From the NCBI GenBank assembly GCA_030847615.1, contig JAUMIR010000004.1, forward strand, positions 103,120,001-103,184,000: DNA of 64,000 bases, in the 5' to 3' direction. A program made the position numbers and the translations under genes. Position 1 is the first letter of the stretch; every line of letters begins with the position of its first letter. The notes under the pieces were generated by a model. The model did no database searches. It was not told the DNA's origin and worked only from the letters and a program-made list of their open reading frames with translations. This DNA is from Gambelia wislizenii. Lineage: Eukaryota > Chordata > Lepidosauria > Squamata > Crotaphytidae. Of the stretch, positions 11,376-22,590 are shown piece after piece.

Positions 11376-11631
11376 ATCCCGGCCTCAGGGGATCCTGGCC
11401 TCTTCTAGGCTGCTGGCCATTTATTATATTTATTGTATTTATAGTTTTAAAAGTGATTTTAGATTAGTTGTTTTAATTTATATTTGTTTAATGTTTTTTT
11501 ATGGGGGAGGGTGGGAGTGGGGGTGTTTAGGGATTTTATTTGTATTGTATTTTAAATTTTGTAAGCCGCCCCGATTGTTTTAACAGAGGGGCGTGGTATA
11601 AATAAATTTTATTACTTATTATTATTATTAT
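10488..11631 (+). mobile_element. L2-clade LINE, 5'-truncated with complete 3' end
   Basis: The element starts inside the reverse-transcriptase domain and runs through the stop codon and a 3' UTR to an ATT-repeat tail. The UTR carries TTGTAAGCCGCCCCGATTG and GGGGCGTGGTATAAATAAAT, the standard L2 end. The clade call rests on this tail and on the C-terminal RT pattern (LVQNMAARVVSGTSRRDHIT, LHWLPI). A different LINE fragment abuts it immediately downstream. L2 copies usually lack clear target duplications, and none is visible. Confidence 0.85.
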
Positions 11632-12200
11632 GTTAATGTGCTACAACTATTTACGCACAATCTTAAATATACACTGGACTGACTATGTGACGAATGTTGC
11701 TGTCCTTGAGCAAGCAGGGATCACCAGCATTGAGACCATGATATTGAGAACACAGCTGCAATGGCCAGGGCATGTGTCTAGGATGGAGGACCATCGCCTC
11801 CCAAAAATAGTATTCTACGGTAAACTCACCACGGGTCAGCGTAAGAGGGGCACTCCAAAAAAGCGATACAAGGACTCCCTGAAACAACACCTCAGGCTCG
11901 GACAAATTGATCACCAACAATGGTCCACCCTGACCTCACATCGGGAGGCATGGAGACACACTATCCACAATGCTGCAGCCTTATTTGAGAACTCATGCCG
12001 AACAAGTCTTGAAGAGAAATGACAACGCAGAAAAAATCACAACCCAGAAACATCACCCAAGGAGATCTTCTGCTGTGCTTTCTGCAACTGGACTTGTCTA
12101 TCTCGGATTGGCCTTTTTAGTCATCAGCGCGCTTGCAGAAAGCGTGGGATGAGTCCTTCCTGAATCTTCATTTGCAAAGAGAAGCCAGAGAGAGAGAGAC
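11632..12200 (+). pseudogene. LINE ORF2 C-terminus with terminal zinc finger
   Basis: The open frame 11630-12022 resembles the C-terminus of a non-LTR reverse transcriptase: LRTILNIHWTDYVTN, QWPGHVSRMEDHRLPK, GTPKKRYKDSLKQHL and REAWRHTIHNAA. A TGA at 12020-12022 interrupts it. Beyond the stop the same frame continues into a C-x2-C-x12-H-x3-C zinc finger (CAFCNWTCLSRIGLFSHQRA, then C) and ends at a TGA near 12161. The antisense copy at 17555-17830 has the same TGA at the same place. Clade is uncertain: similar finger-ended C-termini occur in several LINE groups. Confidence 0.75.
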
Positions 12201-14470
12201 AACAATCACAATGGTTCCACATGCACAACTCTGCTTACACCACCATCAGCTAGAGATGGCTGTTACGCATTATCCAAAAGAAACCCCAAACCTTTGCATG
12301 CATAGCACACCTTATGCACATAGCACATCTGCATATGTCATTGACAGGATGCTAGTCATTATGCATTTTAAATTTCTTATTATCACCCATGAAACCACAC
12401 ATATATTCATCAACTTTTGTGTTTAATGGTGCAGTCCTAGACATATTTACTAAGTATGTGTAGTAGGTTTTCCGCCTACATGTACATAGAATCACACCAC
12501 CAAGTTTATCAAGATATGGTATAATGTTTAGCTATATTTCTATGTATCTATAGTATCTATAACTGATACATATTGCAGTCATTCAATAATCTTGAACCCA
12601 AACAACATTCACAACACTCAGAAAAATGCAGCAAAAATCCACTGCTAAACCACAGCAAATACCCCATAGGTCCTCTAACTTCCCATCGTTCAATTTCAGT
12701 TGATTCAGCCCACTATCACCTCTAGTTTCTTAAGAGTGATCATATTTCCCCTATTCCTTTGCTTTATTGATCTGTTGCTTTGCTGTTCTGTACATAACTT
12801 CATTTGCTTTATGGTTTAACATTGAGATTGTTTTTTTGTAACTGAGTTCAAAATTCAAGTAATATTGGTATGATTGCATGACTGCATACAAAACAAAGAT
12901 TCTTTTTTGCACTGTGATTTTTTTTCAGTGCATGCAAACATGCAAATTCAAGAATGAAATCACAATGCAAATAGGAATCCTTTGAAAATTTGCACCTAGC
13001 TTTTGCCCAGTCTTTTAACCAATATTTTTAGGTGTTGATGTATACACCTGGAAAAAGGGGCACTGAAAACATAAGCAGGTTGTGCAAGTGCTTTAGTCTG
13101 AAGAAAGTCCAGAAACTAAAAAGTGAACACAAAAATCGAAGGATAGTGGACTGATTAAAAAATATGTGGGAGCCAGCCACGTGTTTTCTTGATCCCTGTC
13201 CATTTTGGCTTATTAGAGCTATGTATAGCGGGTATCTGGGTGAACCCAATTAATATGGGTGGAGAGTAGAACAAGCTGCACATGAAGAGACAATTGTGTG
13301 ACTGCCCTGATAAGGCTCTCCCTGTTTCCAGAGGCTTATAACAAATAATGTCCAGTTGCAAATACCCCTTCCCACTTTTTTGACTAACTGCTTGAGAGAA
13401 GAATGGTGGTCTAGGTGCAGAGGTTCTTGGGGGATATGTGGTTGTGGTGTGGAAGAGGACCTTCTTTATTGTGGCTTCTACCACACGGAACTATCTCCCT
13501 ATAGAGATTAGTCAGGGTCCCAGTGTCATGTGCTTCCATGGTTAACTGAGGACCCAACTGTTCAACCAAACATTTTCCTGATAATTTTCCAGAATGAGTG
13601 AATGACTCAATGAATGAATGAATGAATTCAGAAGAAAATTAGAATGGGAATATTCTGGAAACTTTACTATAGTTTGTGAAAAATGAAATCATGCTTACCA
13701 TTCATCTAGTAAGAAGAATAAGAAATCGGTTACTCAAATCAGTGGACACCCATACTGACTTCAATAAAAAAAAGTATTGCCTAAAAGAAACTTAAGTAGA
13801 TGTTTATTGAAAGCAGTTGGACAGAACTCTCAATAGTGGATTTTGGACTTTATAGGAATCAGACAGAAGAACAGCAAGCCAAATTAAACATGAAAGCAGC
13901 ACATCTTTTGGGATGGGAGGGATCGGGCATATTAATGTGGACCAGCAGAAGTAAGAGTGCTATAGTACCTTAATGACTTACTTTTTTTTTTATTTAACAC
14001 ATGCTTCCATGCCATATCTGCATACAGAAACATGGATGTGGTCCCAACATGCAACAAGATAATACAGGATTCCAATTTTAACAGCAAAAGATTTAGATCC
14101 CACTTTTCTACTATATGGGCCTTCAAAGCTGTTTAGAAACATTTTCACCCTATGTTTAACATGCATGCAGAAAAGCTGCACCAGTGGGCCATGGTATTTC
14201 ACTCTGGCAGTGCCTCAGTCGTGTCAGCAGGGTAAAGAGCAAGCCCTTTCTGAAAGTGATTTATCCCAGACCAATCTGAAAACAGACTATGTCTGGCTCA
14301 GGATGTTAAGGCTGGTTCTTGATGGCAGCTGGAGACCAAACTACATGATTTTTTAAGGGCACAGTTGCCAGCTACATCATCTTACTCTTTACTCTAAAGA
14401 TAGTAGATGGGATTCCAATACAGGCTAGGACCTGGCATAGTGGTAGGGGAACTCTAATGCTTTGCTCTGA
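12201..14470. other. No gene; one small dispersed-repeat scrap and a TGAA microsatellite
   Basis: 12428-12470 (GGTGCAGTCCTAGACATATT) resembles one end of the repeat seen again at 22105-22175. 13607-13626 is a short (TGAA)n run. The minus open frame 13155-13484 has no recognisable domain. The rest is AT-rich. Confidence 0.5.
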
Positions 14471-14780
14471 GGATTTTATCAGACACATGAAAAAAGCATC
14501 ATAAGGACATGACAATAACACAAAAGGGCGAAGTTATCAGGTGACATCATCATTCAGCCATACCAGGGTCATAGCACGGGCATGAATAAGGTGTAACTTT
14601 TTATTGACAGCTTAGCCCGTCAATAAAAAAGTGATACCTCATCTGTACCAGTGCTATGCCCTGGGAATGGCTGAGGAGGTGGGCATCTGCTAATTTTGCC
14701 CCTTTGGCTATTGTCCCGTCCTCATGACATGATTTTGGACGTGGGATTTTTGCTACATTTTCCCGTGCCTGATAAAGTCC
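14471..14780. mobile_element. Harbinger-like MITE, copy 2
   Basis: The left end GGATTTTATCAGACACATG and right end CGTGCCTGATAAAGTCC are inverted, with the family pattern GGANTTTATCAG. The central hairpin is at about 14595-14635: ACTTTTTATTGACAGCTTAG then CCCGTCAATAAAAAAGT. A second internal AGTTATCAGGTGACATCA at about 14534 looks like another copy of a terminus, so the left arm may be compound. Flanking triplets TGA and TAG do not match well. Confidence 0.6.
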
Positions 14781-15251
14781 TAGGTGTGGATCCAATTTGG
14801 ATCCACTACTTCCTTGCTCATGCAGTTTATATTGACAGAAAGTAAACCTCTTGGAGTAGGAGAAAAAGGAAATATGTTATCCCAGGACGAGGGGTTCAGG
14901 CTGAGTCTTTGTCCCAAACTCAATGTTTTCCACAAGCTTTATAAAACAACTGGACCAGAAAGCAATGGGAGAAAGCTTCCTCTTGCTTTACAACTATCAT
15001 GTTCTGAAGGGGTGCTCTTAAGAAAACTGGACCAAAAGCCAGCTCTTCCAAATGGGCAACCCATGTGCTTCACTGTAACAGAATGGAAGCACAGGATGGG
15101 TGTCAGGGGATGATAGGACACTCAATCCCCGGCAGAAGCCAAAAAACTATCTCAGCAGACTTAGTAGCAACCTGTTCCCAAGAATACTCACACACAGAGT
15201 GTTTGACGTCCAAATAAGCAGGAGGCACTTTTATCTTCAAAGTCAAACAGT

Positions 15252-15254
<3 letters not shown>
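14781..15254. other. No gene recognised
   Basis: Two overlapping open frames (14784-15113 plus, 15103-15420 minus) have no family resemblance, and the minus one translates the TA/CA repeats. No repeat family identified. Confidence 0.5.
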
Positions 15255-15298
<44 letters not shown>

Positions 15299-15360
15299 TG
15301 AAGGAGAAACTGCTTCACCAGGCACCAGCATTCACAAAAAGAGAGTAAGCTTTGGACTAG

Positions 15361-15413
<53 letters not shown>
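15255..15413. repeat. Two (TA)n microsatellites and a (CA)n run
   Basis: 15255-15294 is about 20 TA units. 15364-15394 is about 15 more, running straight into (CA)n at 15395-15413. About 70 bases of unique sequence lie between. TA tracts this long can extrude cruciforms and are unstable in length. Confidence 0.95.
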
Positions 15414-15415
<2 letters not shown>

Positions 15416-16498
15416 GACATTGCCCTCTAGTGACCTGACTAGGCATAGCTTGGTATTTCATGGATCCAGCCACTATGACTCAGCATGATTCTGCAGTTGT
15501 TCAGCCATTTTATAATGGAGTTCAGTCTCTAACTTCTGACAATGGGATTATATTTAGAGACCATGAGAGAACCAGTTTTCCATTTAATTGAATTATTTCA
15601 ACAGCAGATCTGCGTACAATCTGTACATGGTTTTTCCACACTGTCCAATCATGTAAATCTTTTCAGAAATAATTGCAACAAGAATTAAAGTATACGAATG
15701 GGTGACATTTATTAATTCACTGGAGCAGCAACTTTTGTGCAAGAGCACATGAATTTTGCCACTTCACAATGCTTAATTTCTTTAAGAACATGACACTAAA
15801 TGTTCTCAATCATTTTGTGGAGACTTTACTTGCAAGCATGATAGATTTGGTCAGACTTGTAAGCCAGAGAATAATATTTTTCCATATCAGAACTAACCAC
15901 AATTTTGCCTCCACTGAATGGTTTTTATGCAAAAAAACACCACCCTGAGAGTGGCAAAACTACAGACAGATTTTTTTTATGAGTCTTACCTCTAAGCAGC
16001 AGTGAAACAACCATGGACATATTAATAAATGAGCAAGACAATTCAGAGGTTGATTTAACTATATCCAGTATGACCTGCTACAGGAAGAGTGTAACTAATA
16101 CAAGAAATCTTTGCCCTTCCTGCTCTAGCTGCAGAGGTTAAATGTGAAGATGTTTGTAATCCAGTTGGGCTTTACTTAGGAAGCATTTCCACTCTACCAT
16201 CTCACTAAACGATTGCAATTTGCAGGTCACATTTTCCACTTAACTGGCAAAATAAATGGAACCTGTCAAGGACAACTCTTAGAACAATATGTCAACATGG
16301 CCCTTTCAAACGAACTGTTATAATATTAGTAACTTTTATTCTCCAGAGGAAACTGCAACTGTTACCAAATGTACACATATTCAAACTAGTATCACAATAT
16401 TCCCCCTGCTGTTCCATTGGTACTAAGAGACTGCATGAAAGCCATAGGACACATTTAGAAGGTAAGACATAGAAAGACATAGGGCACATTTAGCAGAT
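15414..16498. other. No gene; repeat-free stretch at about 15640-16000
   Basis: No transposon or coding signature. The repeat-free part is a weak candidate for conserved non-coding sequence, judged on texture only. Confidence 0.3.
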
Positions 16499-16675
16499 AA
16501 AGGGCTCAACTCAGATTGTATTGGTGCCTGGAATATTCAGTGAAGGAGCTGAACATATTGACGCCAAGAGGCAACCCTTCAAATGAGATTATTTAGTAGT
16601 TCGGTGAGTCCAGGTTTAGAATCATCCCTGCCTCGAGTCCAAGAACTTGAGGGGTGCATTCTTTCTATGTTCAAT
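16499..16675. repeat. Second copy of the 9884-10050 dispersed repeat
   Basis: Shares with the first copy CTCAGATTGT, CCAAGAGGCAACCCTTCAAA, TGAGATTATT, TTTAGAATCATCCCTGCYT, AAGAACTTGAGG and GTGCATTCT, in the same order and orientation with scattered differences. Homology fades after about 16675. The family is not recognised. Confidence 0.7.
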
Positions 16676-17554
16676 CTGGTCTGTCCACATTTAGATTTTC
16701 TGCTTCCTCTTCCAGGGTACAGTTATCATCATGATGCCCGCCATATGTAATTTAGACTGGGGGATAATGTACATTTAAGTACCCCAAGAGAGAGAGTTTA
16801 ATATGTGTTTGATCTCTCTGATTTGGTATCTGTAACAGCTGGGGGGTATGGATTTTATTTCCCCTTCTTCCCACATAATCTCATCCTCTAAAAAAGCTAC
16901 AGAGATGTTTGGGGACCCTACTGAATGGGGTGAACTATGGAAAACTTCCTTCCCCCTCCAGAACAGGGAAAAACATGTTCTGTGAGTATAGTGTTTTGTT
17001 CCTGGACCCAACCTGAGAACAGTGCTGGATACAATCCAACAATGCTTGTACACGTTAAGTCAGAGGCGGTGATAACTTTCTGCCAGAGGCTTACTTTCTG
17101 GCAATGTTAACTGCATGTGCAAATGGTAATGGATCCAGTTTGGGTCCACACATGGAGCAAAAGAATTAGAGATTCTTATCACCATGCTGAAGACGTTGTC
17201 TGGATTAGAATTCTCTGTACAAACATTAGAGTAAAGAAGGTGATGTAGCTGGAAGCTGTGACCTTAAAGAATAATGTAGTTTGGCTCCCAACTGTCAACA
17301 AGAAGCAGCCCTAACAGCTTAATCTAGATCTGTTTCATTCTTAGATAGATGATGATAAAGAAAAAAGGCATCAAACAGAGGAACAACCTGCTTAGTATTG
17401 TTCACAATGGTGTAAAAGGAATACTAAACAGAAAAATGACTTTTCTTTCAGTTCTACTGTTCCTGACAGCTACCTGTACACATATAGGGAAAGCTTATCA
17501 ATTTCACCACTGCTCCTTTCCAGCTTATGGCAGGGCTTAGGTAATGTACAAACA
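16676..17554. other. No gene or repeat recognised
   Basis: Mixed-composition non-coding DNA. The minus open frame 16775-17053 has no recognisable domain. Confidence 0.5.
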
Positions 17555-17830
17555 ACTCTCTCTGGCTTTTCTTTGTAAACAAAGATTCAGGAAGGACTCA
17601 TCCCACGCTTTCTGCAAGCGCGCTGATGACTGAAAAGGCCAATCCGAGATAGACAAGTCCGGTTGCAGAAAGCACAACAGAAGGTTTCCTTGGGTGATGT
17701 TTCCGGGTTGTGATTTTTTCTGCATTGTCATTTCTCTTCAAGACTTGTTCGGCGTGAGTTCTCAAATAAGGCTGCAGCATTGTGGATAGTGCATCTCCAT
17801 GCCTCCCAATGTGAGGCCAGGGCGGACACT
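17555..17830 (-). pseudogene. Zinc-finger LINE 3' end, antisense copy
   Basis: Reverse complement of the 3' part of the LINE at 11632-12200. It encodes HNAAALFENSRRTSLEEK, then an in-frame TGA, then a finger with the C-x2-C-x12-H-x3-C spacing (CAFCNRTCLSRIGLFSHQRA, then C) and the final RKRGMSPS. It starts within the REAW region, so it is more truncated than the first copy. The 3' flank after the coding end also matches (TTTACAAAGAAAAGCCAGAG against TTTGCAAAGAGAAGCCAGAG). Confidence 0.8.
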
Positions 17831-18904
17831 GATAATGTAAATGGCAGTACCAGCAACCAGTGAGAATGCAGATGCTTTTGTGCATCTAAAATGGCATCAC
17901 AGAGGAATGGACTCTCCACTATAATTAGCACCTATCTGCATGGTTGTTCTCTCAGGAACTCTCAAAAATTAAGCACTCAGAACTTGTTCTGAAAAGCAAC
18001 AGTATTTAACAGTAGGCTTTTCATGACTGTAACACGGCTGAAGTATAGAAAGCTTCATAGGACTAAAGTGGTTTGTTTCACACTTCCCTGCCTGAGCTGT
18101 CTTTTCTCTTTCACTCCCTCAGTGCTAGACATTCTTCAGAATAAGATTAACTGAAAATCTGATACCCAACCTACATGAGCCAACATTAATAACATGCTAA
18201 TTTACATGATAAATCAAGTAGAGTGCACAAAAGGTTACTCACCAATGACTGATTGGCAGCACTGTGCCCTATATCACACTTCCAGAACATGCAGATAAAG
18301 CAACATATGCATACATCATCATAGCACTTCTACAATGCTTTCCCATTTAAGAAACAACACATTCTCCTATTGTACTGATTGCTGTCTTCAGAAATCCCTT
18401 TCAAGGTAATACTGTTCTATGACTACAGCAGATCACATTTACAAATTATTCACTGTAAATGTGATCAATAGCCTACTGATTCTCTTTAGTTACTGGATTT
18501 TTTTTCTGGTTATTTTTTAAATAAACTATTGCCTACTCTATCATTTTCAAAGTAAAATTTAACTACATGAGTTGAGAATAAAGGAAGGGCTCATAGCCTC
18601 TCCTTCCGTTTCTTCTACTTTCTTCAGGGAAACCACAAGGCTACATAGCTCTCCTAGGCTATGACAGCACTCTTACTGTCCCCTAAGACAATGAGGGTTG
18701 ATTGTCTGAATACACAGTTTATTTATCCTATGGGATGTATCCTGCTGTTCTCTCTCCCTCACAACAGGTAAGATTATAGTACATAAGAAGCTGAGCACTC
18801 AGCATGGAATGCTTGAAGCAGTGCTCCTCAAAGTCTCCTTTGCTCATGATTTAAGGACAGCTTTGCAAAGATTGGCATTTGGGGAGCTGTTAGGAGGATG
18901 AGGC
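17831..18904. other. No gene or repeat recognised
   Basis: AT-rich non-coding sequence. Nothing supported. Confidence 0.5.
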
Positions 18905-19190
18905 TAGGCAAAACAGAGCTTTCTCTATAGCTGCAGTCCGATTATGGAACTTTCTGACAAAGGATGTTAGGTTGGCTCCATCTATTTTGAGCTTCTGGTG
19001 GGCAGAAAACAGTGCTGTTATGCATGTTTGAAACAGCTCTATTTAACGGTTTCAAAATTGCATTTAGAGATTGTTTCTAGATTGTTTTTTAAAGGATTTT
19101 AAACAGTAGCTTAATATGTGTTAAATGTTCTTTTGCTTTGTACCATTTTAATTGCTTTTATTTGGATGGTGAAATACTTTAAAAAAGCAA
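18905..19190 (+). mobile_element. L2 LINE 3' end, old fragment
   Basis: The start translates as AFSIAAVRLWNFL, the conserved motif near the L2 RT C-terminus (compare RAFSVIAPKLWNDLP in the 10.5-11.6 kb copy). An AT-rich UTR with a TTTTAATTGCTTTTATTT-like tail follows. Frame is lost soon after. Confidence 0.6.
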
Positions 19191-20283
19191 GCAAGAAAGA
19201 AAGCAGGCAGGCTACAGAAAAGGTTTTTTGTTTTTGTCTTTTTGCTTTGCTTTTTTTTTTCCTATGTGGCAAACTTTAAGGGTATCTCCCCCACCCCATT
19301 TGCCACTTCTTTTGACTTGTCTATCTTCTTCCTTTTCTTTTCCTCTGCCTTCCAGCTCCCCTTTGCTCTCTACTTACTCATCTGAACTGATTATATTTCT
19401 CAGTCCTTCTCACATACCAAACCTCCATTCCAGGTTCCTCATCACTCTGTCTTTCTTCCCAATCATCCTATTCACTCCTTTCTTCCACAATGCAGCTCCC
19501 CACCCACAGATTTATCAATTCCACCATTCTTCAGTATCATTCTGATGCCATTACTATTGGCCAACTTTTGGCCCAAGTGATGGTCTCTTTGATCATGCCA
19601 ACTCTTTGGCCATAGGTTACCAGGATCTGTCACCACCAGCCGTTATTACCACAGGTTCTTCCCAGACAGCCTTTCCAAATGGAACAGACTAGTGAGAAGT
19701 TAATTATTTGGCTCCCTATTTTGTACATTCTGAGGCCTTCCAAATGGTGAAAGAAAAATGATAATATCACCCACACATTGAGTTGGAGATCTGCAAGGAC
19801 TCCAAACTACCCCAAAATCTTGGTTTCTCCTGATCTCCTTTGTTTGGAGAGTTCTGTCCAGAAGCCAGGAATTCCTCCTTCTGACCAAGCTGTTCTGGTG
19901 ATTCAGAGACTAGGCAGCTAGCACTTGTTCCCATTTTCAGCCTCACAGCCCTTGAGAATTTCAGTTCCTTGCCATGCTTCCACAATGAACATATAGTGAA
20001 AGAAGCAGATATAGCAATGTTATATATTTACAGGCTTACATGTAACAGCAGGAAGTATAGTAATTACAGGGCAGATTCATTTCTCTTATAAAATATGAAG
20101 TGCCTCCTAAGGCCCACAAAGGAAAAGCCAGTTTCAAAACCTGTCTCAAACTTATTAGAAAAAATGCATATTGAGGCTAAACATTTTGGCAGAGTCTGTT
20201 TTATATGAAATAATTATAGTTCTACTTATTAAGTTAAAGAAAGTGTTTACCATTCAATTACTGTATTTAATTAGGACATTATA
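19191..20283. other. No gene; pyrimidine-rich tract
   Basis: 19225-19540 is strongly C/T-biased on the plus strand. The frame 19228-19545 just reads it as Ser/Pro/Leu/Phe. The remainder is ordinary non-coding sequence. Confidence 0.5.
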
Positions 20284-20503
20284 CAGTCGGCCCTCCATAT
20301 CAATGGGTTCTGCATCCATGGATTCAACCAACCACGTCTCAAAAATATTCAGAAAAAAAATCCAAAAATCAAATTGTTCACCATTTTAATATAAGGAATA
20401 CCATTTTACTATGCCATTTTATATAATGGGACTTCAGCATCCATGGATGTTGGTATTGGGGGGGGGCAGGAACCAAACCCCAGTGGATACCAAGGATCCA
20501 CAG
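20284..20503. mobile_element. Tc1/mariner (Tigger-like) MITE
   Basis: Flanked by TA. The left end is CAGTCGGCCCTCCATATCAA. Internal pieces GGATTCAACCAACC, ATATAATGGGACTT and CATGGATGTTGGTAT follow, and the right part has CCCCAGTGGATACCAAGGAT then CCACAG. These closely resemble non-autonomous pogo/Tigger elements known from vertebrates (recalled consensus). A homologous copy is at 62941-63153. Confidence 0.7.
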
Positions 20504-20540
20504 TATTCCCAATAAAGAGCACTAAAGTATGTATAGTACA

Positions 20541-20748
20541 AGCCTTGGTGGCGCAGTGGTTAAATGCCAGTATTGCAGCCACAACATTGCAAGTTCGATC
20601 CCAGAGGGCTCCAAGGTTGACTCAGCCTTCCATAGGTTGGTAAAATGGGTACCTGGCTTGTTGGGGGCAATTAGCTAACACATTGTAAACCACATAGGGA
20701 GTGCTTTGGCACCAATAAGTGGTATAGAAATGGAAGTGCTATAGAAGT
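20541..20748 (+). mobile_element. tRNA-derived SINE, full-length-looking
   Basis: The head AGCCTTGGTGGCGCAGTGGT has a Pol III A box (TGGCGCAGTGG), and AGTTCGATCCC about 45 bases on is the B box. The body (CAAGGTTGACTCAGCCTTCC, GGTAAAATGGGTACC, TTGGGGGCAATTAGCTAACA) and tail (GTGGTATAGAAATGGAAGTG) match a common lizard SINE. No clear target duplication. Confidence 0.8.
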
Positions 20749-20789
20749 GCTGTATCTGCAGGACTAGACCAGTACTGTGCTTTCACTTA

Positions 20790-21056
20790 CCCCAGTCTGA
20801 AAAAAATATGTTCTCTCTAGACATTTTCCAGGTACTCCAGTGTGATTTTATGGTATGCTTCCAGTGGAAGTTGACCTTAGAGTCACACTGGAGGACCTAG
20901 AAAATGTCTAGGAATTTCTAGGTTCTCCAGCATAACTCTATGGTATGCTTGGGCCAGAAGTCATTTGTTTTAATGGGGTTTGCTGTTATCCACACTTTCA
21001 TATTTCCATGGTAAGTCCAGGAACACATCCCCCATGGATATGGAAGTCATACTGTA
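20790..21056. mobile_element. Probable mariner-type remnant
   Basis: Contains an internal inverted repeat (ACATTTTCCAGGTACTCCAG against CTGGAGGACCTAGAAAATGT). It ends in CATGGATATGGAAGTCATAC then TGTA, which looks like a decayed Tigger-type right end. The left end is not found. Confidence 0.4.
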
Positions 21057-21161
21057 AATTAAAATGTCATTAGGGTTAAACAAATCTCATGTAACATGAT
21101 TTTTCATCTGGAATACAGAGGTCCATGCCACTGTAATTATAGTGTGAATGACAGAAGTATA

Positions 21162-21375
21162 CAGTTGTCCCTCCACATTCAAGGATTTAAGTATTCACGG
21201 CTTCAAAGTATTCTTTAAAAAATAATAATCCAAAAAGCAAACCTTGGTTTTGCCATCTTATATAAGGGACACCATTTTGCTATGCCATTGCATATAATGG
21301 GACTTGAGTATTCACGGATTTGGGTATTCATGGGGGATCCTGGAACTAAACCCCAGCAATGTGAAGGGACAACTG
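21162..21375. mobile_element. Tc1/mariner (Tigger-like) MITE, both ends intact
   Basis: TA target duplication on both sides. The ends CAGTTGTCCCTCCACATTC and GAATGTGAAGGGACAACTG type pair almost perfectly (the right end reads AATGTGAAGGGACAACTG). The interior has TCACGG direct and inverted motifs and ATATAATGGGACTTGAGTAT as in the 20284 copy. Confidence 0.8.
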
Positions 21376-21554
21376 TATTTCAAAATTCAGCTAAAATACA
21401 AAATAAATGAAATAACAGTCCATCTTCATACACTCTGGGGAACAAGAAACATCAAAAACTTTTATACAAGCCTCATCAGAGCAAAGATATATATTAGATA
21501 GTCTAGTGCCATGATTCTATCATTTTTTTTACAGTAGTTTCACAAAGAAGTTTC

Positions 21555-21709
21555 TTTCTTAGATTTTCCTTGGGTTTTTTTTCCAGGCTGTGAGGCCATG
21601 TTCTGGAATAGTTTCTTTCTGATGTTTTGCCTGCATTTGTGGCTGGCATCTTCAGAAAAAAACAAGGAAAAGCTATGGATGCCAGCTTTGAAAGCCTTTA
21701 ACTTCACAT
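21555..21709. mobile_element. Shortened copy of the large palindromic repeat
   Basis: Has one arm (GGCTGTGAGGCCATGTTCTG ... GCATTTGTGGCTGGCATCTT) and then jumps to the terminal piece ATGGATGCCAGCTTTGAAAG. Spacer and second arm are therefore deleted compared with 6415-6840. Homology starts around TTTTCCTTGGGTTTTT. Confidence 0.6.
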
Positions 21710-22104
21710 GTTTCTTTCTGTTTTTTCCCTTATACAAAACACGTGAAGATAACTTTTTAAGAATATAACTGTGGGTACAACAGCTGATAGAGTCAAACAA
21801 TTACATTATATTTTATCCATTCTAACTGAACTCTAAGGTTAAACTTACCTACAGTGCTATGAAAATGACATTGTGCAATGGTTATTGTACTTTTCAGACT
21901 TTTTAACAAATTAACCAAACATGCCTCAGTCCCAATGCTTTTATTCAGCTGTGGAAAAACAGGACTGTAATGCAATGATGCTGCAGGCTTCATCAGGTAG
22001 TCTTCTGTACCAGTAAGAGTGTGACATTGTGAAATGCCCTGTATTGCTACTACTAGCTCCACTTTTAACATCTCATAAAAACCCAGATATAAAACTCCTG
22101 TGCC

Positions 22105-22175
22105 TAGTCACCTGGGAGTAAGCCCATTTGAACTCAACAGGGCTTATTTCTAAGTAACTAACTGGAGTACATGGC
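22105..22175. repeat. Dispersed reptile repeat fragment
   Basis: CACCTGGGAGTAAGCCCAT, GAACTCAACAGGGCTTATTT and CTAAGTAACTAACTGGAGTA match a short repeat common in squamates. A second scrap, inverted relative to it, is at 22551-22590 (ATTTCTAAGTAGGCATGGAC). Confidence 0.45.
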
Positions 22176-22590
22176 TTACCCCATCCATCACTGTACTATC
22201 TCATATTTGGACATCTTGTTTGAAAGAAGATACTTCTCCTGTCTAATTGGAATGATGAAAGGAAAATGACTGCATACAAGTGAATGTATTCCCAAACCCT
22301 GCAAATAAGTATTTATGGACATTGTGGACACTTTGGAATTTGCATCCCACATGTTCATATACATAAGGACCTGATTATGTGTGTGTAAAAATTTATATGT
22401 ACTTATGTATTAGTTGCATGTGACATTTTGGTATAATATATGCACTAAAACTAATTTCATTTGAATCACTATATACACTGGAGATTCATAGAAAATTAAT
22501 TCTTTATTATTGAGTTTGAAGATAATACAGTAATATTTCCTCTGTAACCATTTTGCACTTATTTCTAAGTAGGCATGGACTGGGTTGCGT

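Noticed and set aside
15103..15420. Membrane-like Tyr/Ile repeat protein
   Set aside because: It is a translation of the TA/CA microsatellites.
19228..19545. 105-residue Ser/Pro/Phe-rich frame
   Set aside because: It simply translates a pyrimidine-rich tract. No domain, no splice or start context.
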